Shown here in pieces: positions 50,235-54,686 of a stretch of 54,686 nt of DNA. Positions within the stretch are counted from its first letter, which is position 1. Each line of letters begins with the position of its first letter. Source of the stretch: Desulfobacula sp. (GTDB taxonomy: Bacteria > Desulfobacterota > Desulfobacteria > Desulfobacterales > Desulfobacteraceae). The position numbers and the translations under genes are program-made. The stretch lies in assembly GCF_014237455.1 (NCBI RefSeq), contig NZ_JABZFL010000053.1:1-54686 (forward strand), given 5' to 3'. The notes beneath the pieces are model-generated. The model was not told where the DNA came from, did no database searches, and saw only the letters and a program-made list of their open reading frames with translations.

Positions 50235-53200
50235 TCAGTTAAGGGGCTGCCTGAAATGCATGATTCTGCCAAGGGCCAGATCGTACTCGTTCCAGTCATC
50301 GAGATACGAGCTTAAGGCCTCCCTGTAATGGTGGGATGCTTTTTCCCTGTTTTGATCTCCTTCTGCCCACAGGCCCAGTGCCGTGTGCAGGGTAATTAGT
50401 TTTTCAGGTTTTTTCCCGGCAAGTTTAATCAGCTTACCCTCTTTTATTTTTGAAACAAGGTGTTTGCTGATAATGCTGTACCAGGGGTTATGGATTTCGT
50501 TTGAAAATTTAGTTAGGTGATCCATTGATTCCTGTCGGTTTCCCATGATATTCAGAATTTCTCCTTTTAATAATCCCAGACTGAGACTTAAGGCGGACTC
50601 CCGGGTGGGTTGCTTAAAATAGGCATCAATGAAGTCAAGTGCCTTTTGCCATTCACTGTTTACGGCATGGTAAAAAGCGATTCTTCCAACAATGGTCCTG
50701 TTTTCCGGTGCTATTTCAAGAAGTTTGATATAACTTTGGATTTTTTTTTCATGGCTCAATTTGTTCGACTCAAATTCGTTAATCAATGCTGCCATCATTG
50801 CCCTGCGTTCGGCTGCCTGCTTTTTGTGTTCTCTGGCTTTCTGCCGGAATACTTCAACATCCTTTTTGTGCAATTGTTTATCTTCCAGATATGTCGCATG
50901 TTCTTCCTGGATGCGATTCAGCCTTGAAAAAGAAAGAAAATAAACCCAATTATTGATACCGGCACTTAGAATAGATTGTTTAAACATTTTTTGGGCAGTG
51001 CCTAATTCATTATTTTTTTCTGAAATAAGCCCTTCAACAAACAGTCTCCAGCTTTTTTCGGCCCGGGTTTCATACTCAATAAATCCGGGGCGCATTCTTT
51101 TTTTATCTTTTAATACTTTTGCAAGATAGCCTAAAAATTCATCTCCTTCATACCAGTCCATAGTAAAAAAGCCTTTTGTAATGCCATTGGTTCTTTCACG
51201 GGTTTTTATCCAGTTGATGATATAGAGCATCAGCCGGGAGGTTGTGTTTTCCTGTTCGATCAAGGAAATGGTTTTAAAAAAATGCCTGCTCTTATCAAAA
51301 TCCCCGGTACAAAACTTCAGCATTCCTGCTGAAAACAGCAGGACAGGGTCTTTGCTTGTTTTAAGCATGGTTTCACAGAGATCGGCAGCTTCCTTGAATT
51401 TATTTTCATTTGCAAGGCTGGTAATCTGTTCAAGTTTGGATGTCAAAGAAAAATCAAGAACCCCATCCCAATGAGGTTGACCTGTTTTAATCGATTCAAT
51501 AAACCTTGCCGGTCTTGAAATGGGCAGTATGAGTCCAAAATCTGATAAAGGCGCGGTAAGTTTAAAATATTCACTTATCTGATCTGTCACCACTCCGGAT
51601 GCAATACCGATGACACGGCCTTTGTCATTGATAGCAGGTCCCCCACTGTTGCCTTTATAAATCGAGGAGTCCACCTGGATAATTTCTCTGGATGTCCTTC
51701 TGACATGTCCCCTGGTAATACTTGTATTAATATGGTCACCCTGGGTACGGCTTCCTAAGGGGAATCCTAAGATTACCACAGGTGAGAGACGCTGGATATC
51801 ATCGGAAGCAATTGTCGTTTCAAGGGGTAAAGGTTTCAGGTTGGAAGGCAGTGCATCTATTTTTAAAACCGCAAAATCGTTTTTAAATGGAGACTTTATT
51901 ATTTCGCCGGTTTTCACAGAAGACCTTGGAACCCCGGCGATTCTTAAGTTGCCTTCGCCACCAGTGCTGTATGCGGATGAAAGATAATAAGAATCCGATA
52001 ATTCCCTGCTGTCTCTTAATGCCGGCAAACGGTTAAACGCTTTTTCTCCTTCAAACCACAAAAACATTCTGTAATCAAATTTAACGGGTTTTTTAAAAAT
52101 GGCATACCGGTTATGAACCTGGAAAAGAGAGATGTCATCAAGCCATGGACAGGCGACGTGACGATTGGTTAAAAGATATCCGTTGCTGTCCACCAGAAAG
52201 GCCGTGCCTTCCACCTTGTTTTTATATATAATTTTCTGGGTGTCAGACAGCCAGTATTCCACCAGAAGAAATGCAACAGAACTGGCATAGGATTCAACAA
52301 AATTAGAAACTACCACTTCTTTTTTGTTTTTATCAAAAGTGACATACAGCCATGAGAAGGCGCCAAAGGCAATGATCCCCATAATAATTAAAATCAAAAG
52401 GATCACCACCTTTTTAAACCACCGTAATTCTTTGAGCAGCCTGGGCTTTTTTTTATAGGGTGATAGTTTTCGGTTTGAATAAGGCAGCCGGTCTAAAATG
52501 TGTGATAACGCAGATACTACTTTGCCCATGGTTTGAGGCCGCAGGTCCGGGTCGTCCGACAGCATGATTTTGATCAGAACGGCAAGTTCAGGATCTAGAC
52601 CTTTTAGTTCATCAACCTTTGAGGAGAAGTCTTTCAGGTTGTGGTCTGCGGTTAAAAGTTCAATAAATATTTTCCCAAGAGACCAGATACCGCTTTTAAA
52701 ATCAATGGCTCCCTGGTTGATAATATCAGGGTGACATTCAAGCAATTTTTGCAGCATGGGACCGTGGTGGGTTGCCCTTGCACTCAGAAACCTGGAAAGC
52801 TTATAGTTGATTTTTACATGGAGATTTTTTGTTTTTTCTTTTGGGATCAGGATATCATCAAGAATCAGGTAGGGCATAAAATGATCAGCTTTATTTAACA
52901 TATCAAGTACGGATGCGATATTGTGAAAAAGGGTGATTATCCTGCGCTGGTCATTCAATTGTCCGGACATAAAGATAGAGCCCCAATCAGACGCATCGAC
53001 CCATTCGCTGACCCTGTACCAGAGCCCGTCACTGCTTTTTTTAACGGTATAATGCTGGACAAAGTGCTCGGACGGCAGTTTGTTGAGTTCTTTGAGCTCT
53101 TTTTCGAGCCGTTTGGCAACACGGTCATCCACGCCTGATTCTTTCGCGAATAATCTGATGGAAACCGGCGTTTTACCATGGCCTTTTACAGCTTTGCAGA

Positions 53201-53345
53201 CAAGAGAGGAATGGCCCTCATGGATAATGGCCAAAATCCTGTAATCATCAATAAATTTTATTCCGTCTACAATGTGGCCGCCGCAGGCCGGGCACGTTGT
53301 AATCTTTTGAGAGATAATTTGTCCGCATGATTTGCATTGTTTCAT
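50235..53345 (-). CDS. Zinc-ribbon / pseudokinase / membrane / trypsin-like protease / TPR fusion
   Basis: 1036 residues. N-terminal zinc ribbon (CKSCGQ ... CPACGG, 4-21); a protein-kinase-like domain (about 30-290) with no HRD or DFG catalytic motifs, where the subdomain VII position reads KLSRF, so a pseudokinase; a transmembrane helix (about 311-335, VVILLILIIMGIIAFGAFSW); a periplasmic trypsin-like domain with triad H396 (LLTNRHVAC), D490 (FKNDFAVLKID) and S567 (YKGNSGGPA); then TPR-like helices (about 650-1036). The protease resembles HtrA-type serine proteases without a PDZ domain. The layout suggests a membrane protein that senses inside and cuts or binds outside, possibly a quality-control or signalling protease. 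Single-gene unit; the divergent neighbour is the thiamine riboswitch gene. Confidence 0.88.
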   Translation of the reverse strand: MKQCKSCGQIISQKITTCPACGGHIVDGIKFIDDYRILAIIHEGHSSLVCKAVKGHGKTPVSIRLFAKESGVDDRVAKRLEKELKELNKLPSEHFVQHYTVKKSSDGLWYRVSEWVDASDWGSIFMSGQLNDQRRIITLFHNIASVLDMLNKADHFMPYLILDDILIPKEKTKNLHVKINYKLSRFLSARATHHGPMLQKLLECHPDIINQGAIDFKSGIWSLGKIFIELLTADHNLKDFSSKVDELKGLDPELAVLIKIMLSDDPDLRPQTMGKVVSALSHILDRLPYSNRKLSPYKKKPRLLKELRWFKKVVILLILIIMGIIAFGAFSWLYVTFDKNKKEVVVSNFVESYASSVAFLLVEYWLSDTQKIIYKNKVEGTAFLVDSNGYLLTNRHVACPWLDDISLFQVHNRYAIFKKPVKFDYRMFLWFEGEKAFNRLPALRDSRELSDSYYLSSAYSTGGEGNLRIAGVPRSSVKTGEIIKSPFKNDFAVLKIDALPSNLKPLPLETTIASDDIQRLSPVVILGFPLGSRTQGDHINTSITRGHVRRTSREIIQVDSSIYKGNSGGPAINDKGRVIGIASGVVTDQISEYFKLTAPLSDFGLILPISRPARFIESIKTGQPHWDGVLDFSLTSKLEQITSLANENKFKEAADLCETMLKTSKDPVLLFSAGMLKFCTGDFDKSRHFFKTISLIEQENTTSRLMLYIINWIKTRERTNGITKGFFTMDWYEGDEFLGYLAKVLKDKKRMRPGFIEYETRAEKSWRLFVEGLISEKNNELGTAQKMFKQSILSAGINNWVYFLSFSRLNRIQEEHATYLEDKQLHKKDVEVFRQKAREHKKQAAERRAMMAALINEFESNKLSHEKKIQSYIKLLEIAPENRTIVGRIAFYHAVNSEWQKALDFIDAYFKQPTRESALSLSLGLLKGEILNIMGNRQESMDHLTKFSNEIHNPWYSIISKHLVSKIKEGKLIKLAGKKPEKLITLHTALGLWAEGDQNREKASHHYREALSSYLDDWNEYDLALGRIMHFRQPLN

Positions 53346-53516
53346 AATCGGGACTCTTTATCGATTCTTTAAGTTTGCATGAAGGTTAATTGCAAACTTG
53401 AGTTAGTCATCATAAGATGAGGCCTTTTCCTTTTATAATAAGGTGGTTAGCAAGGATAGTCAAGAAAAAGGCAGGGGTAGAAAGAGCCAAATGTCTGTCG
53501 GGATCAAATCTATTTC

Positions 53517-53545
53517 TTGACAGTCTGTGAGAATCGTTTTATTCA
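53517..53545 (+). promoter_or_regulatory. Promoter of the thiamine-binding protein gene
   Basis: Perfect TTGACA, 17-bp spacer, TATTCA. It would start transcription a few bases before P1 of the riboswitch. Confidence 0.6.
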
Positions 53546-53561
53546 GTATTAAAGAAAAAAT

Positions 53562-53650
53562 ATTTGTGCGGGAGCATGATTGTCATGCTGAGAGGGGTTT
53601 GCCCGACCGTTCATAACCTGATCCGGATAATGCCGGCGGAGGGAACGAAT
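53562..53650 (+). promoter_or_regulatory. TPP riboswitch (THI element)
   Basis: P1 pairs ATTTGT (53562-53567) with ACGAAT (53645-53650). Inside are the conserved CTGAGA (53588-53593) and ACCTGAT-CCGGATAATGCCGGCG-GAGGGAA segments of the TPP aptamer, with the GCATG/CATGC stem preceding CTGAGA. An intrinsic terminator follows, so TPP binding most likely switches transcription off. Confidence 0.93.
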
Positions 53651-53658
53651 CTATTATT

Positions 53659-53705
53659 AACCATTCTCTGATGATCAGATGTTTTTTTCAGAGGATGGTT
53701 TTTTT
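53659..53705 (+). terminator. Riboswitch expression-platform terminator
   Basis: 13-bp stem with one U-G pair (53659-53671 / 53688-53700), 16-nt loop, followed by TTTTTATTTT. It lies between the TPP aptamer and the Shine-Dalgarno GGAGAG. Confidence 0.88.
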
Positions 53706-53718
53706 ATTTTGGAGAGAA

Positions 53719-54686
53719 ATGATGAAACAAAAGATTTTTTTGATTATAGTATGCTTAGTACTGATCAGCCTTTTTGCCTGCTCAAAAGAAGAGCAAAACC
53801 AGGATGAAGCACAACCGATAATAACTGAGAGTCAAACGGTAACTATTATGACCCATGACAGTTTTAGTGTCAGTAAAGAGGTCGTCTCAAGGTTTGAAGC
53901 CAGGCTTCATGCAAAAATTATCATCCTGAAATCCGGAGACGCGGGAGAAGCGCTTAACAAGGCGATTTTGTCAAAAAACAATCCCCTTGCAGATATCTTT
54001 TACGGGGTAGATAATACATTTTTAAGCAGGGCTTTGAAAGCAGATATGTTTGTTGCTTACGCCCCTTTGCACTTGGATGCGGTTGACCAGGCGCTGAAAC
54101 TGGACCCTGAAAACAGGCTCGTTCCAGTGGATTTTGGAGATGTCTGTTTGAATTATGATATCAAATGGTTTAAGGAGAATAATAAAGTGCCTCCTGCCAT
54201 GCTGGAAGATTTAATAAAACCTGCATATAAAGGATTAACCGTTGTTGAAAATCCTGCAACATCTTCTCCGGGACTGGCGTTTTTACTGGCAACCATCAGC
54301 CGGTTTGGCCAGGACGGGTATATTGATTACTGGCAAAAACTTAAAGCCAATGAGGTTCTTGTGACCAATGGCTGGAAAGAAGCTTATTGGGGAAAATTCA
54401 CCGCAGCATCCAAAGGGGATAAACCCATTGTCGTCAGTTATGCATCAAGCCCGTCTGCTGAAGTCTTTTTTTCTGAAACAAAGTTAAATCAAGCCCCCAC
54501 CGGCGTAGTGATTGAAAACGGATCTGCATTCAGGCAGATTGAGTTTGCAGGGATTTTAAAAGGGACTTCCAACATGGAGCTTGCAAAAAAAACCATGGAC
54601 TTTATCCTGTCAAAAGATTTTCAGGAAGATATCCCCTTGCAGATGTTTGTTTTCCCGGCAAACAAAAATGTCGAACTGCCGGATGT
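53719..54686 (+). CDS. thiB: Thiamine ABC transporter substrate-binding lipoprotein (partial)
   Basis: First 322 codons; open to the window edge. Signal peptide with lipobox LFAC at about residue 20, so a lipid-anchored binding protein. Mature sequence resembles TbpA/ThiB: VTIMTHDSFSVSKEVVSRFE, ADIFYGVDNTFLSRALKADM, VPVDFGDVCLNYDIKWFKEN, PGLAFLLATISRFGQDGYID, YWGKFTAASKGDKPIVVSYA. It binds thiamine or a derivative for the ThiPQ permease, which would lie right of the window. TPP riboswitch plus terminator upstream. Start ATG 53719 or 53722, both in frame after GGAGAGAA. Confidence 0.9.
   Translation, partial: MMKQKIFLIIVCLVLISLFACSKEEQNQDEAQPIITESQTVTIMTHDSFSVSKEVVSRFEARLHAKIIILKSGDAGEALNKAILSKNNPLADIFYGVDNTFLSRALKADMFVAYAPLHLDAVDQALKLDPENRLVPVDFGDVCLNYDIKWFKENNKVPPAMLEDLIKPAYKGLTVVENPATSSPGLAFLLATISRFGQDGYIDYWQKLKANEVLVTNGWKEAYWGKFTAASKGDKPIVVSYASSPSAEVFFSETKLNQAPTGVVIENGSAFRQIEFAGILKGTSNMELAKKTMDFILSKDFQEDIPLQMFVFPANKNVELPD

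Noticed and set aside
1-54686. CRISPR arrays, insertion sequences, prophage genes
   Set aside because: No regularly spaced repeats, transposase or phage structural genes were seen anywhere in the window.

Overview
The window looks like a chromosomal segment of a moderately AT-rich, anaerobic, Gram-negative bacterium, most likely a sulfate-reducing Desulfobacterales member (Desulfobacula/Desulfobacter-like). That placement is inferred from gene content: CoA-ligase and CoA-transferase genes, many PAS sensor kinases, a long-form HisG, a sigma-54 aromatic-acid-type operon and a selenocysteine gene. No rRNA or taxonomic marker was searched. Both edges cut genes: an OLD-type ATPase/TOPRIM gene on the left and a thiamine-binding lipoprotein gene on the right.

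Layout. 1-4.2 kb: OLD-family nuclease, DUF503 protein, ABM monooxygenase, SagB-like nitroreductase and a small unknown gene. 4.4-9.7 kb: PAS/GAF histidine kinase with a Cys cluster, divergent from a YbiT-like ABC-F protein, then a spermidine-synthase-like protein and an alpha/beta hydrolase. 9.9-16.3 kb: a catabolic module (benzoate-type CoA ligase, sodium:solute symporter, small membrane partner) behind a near-consensus sigma-54 promoter, next to a NtrC-type regulator and its kinase. 16.5-20.8 kb: hisI-hisG-aminotransferase-engB-era-HNH operon. 20.8-28.8 kb: queF, two tRNA-dihydrouridine synthases, DUF1848 protein, MFS exporter, hydrolase, stress protein, HU/IHF. 28.9-34.1 kb: acyl-CoA synthetase and two CoA-transferase-family proteins, one fused to GNAT. 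34.2-36.4 kb: cutA-lysA-lrp, with lysA frameshifted at a run of eight G. 36.6-36.8 kb: tRNA-Lys and tRNA-Glu. 37-45.5 kb: accessory stretch of small genes and gene remnants, including a freestanding threonyl-tRNA editing domain, a Fic protein and a rhodanese-like selenoprotein. 45.5-50.2 kb: ABC-2 exporter, der, rarA. 50.2-53.3 kb: a giant zinc-ribbon/pseudokinase/membrane/trypsin-like protease/TPR protein. 53.5 kb to the end: TPP riboswitch, terminator and ThiB-like lipoprotein.

The most interesting item is at 42.6-43.4 kb. A secreted double-rhodanese gene is interrupted by an in-frame TGA exactly where relatives carry a second active-site cysteine (CxxxxC). A compact stem-loop of bacterial SECIS type lies 21 nt after the TGA. 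Automated annotation would probably split the gene or call it a pseudogene; I read it as a selenoprotein. Other notable items are the freestanding ThrRS editing domain, the pseudokinase-protease fusion, the lysA homopolymer frameshift, the sigma-54-controlled aromatic acid module, and an ABC-F protein that has lost its second Walker A lysine.
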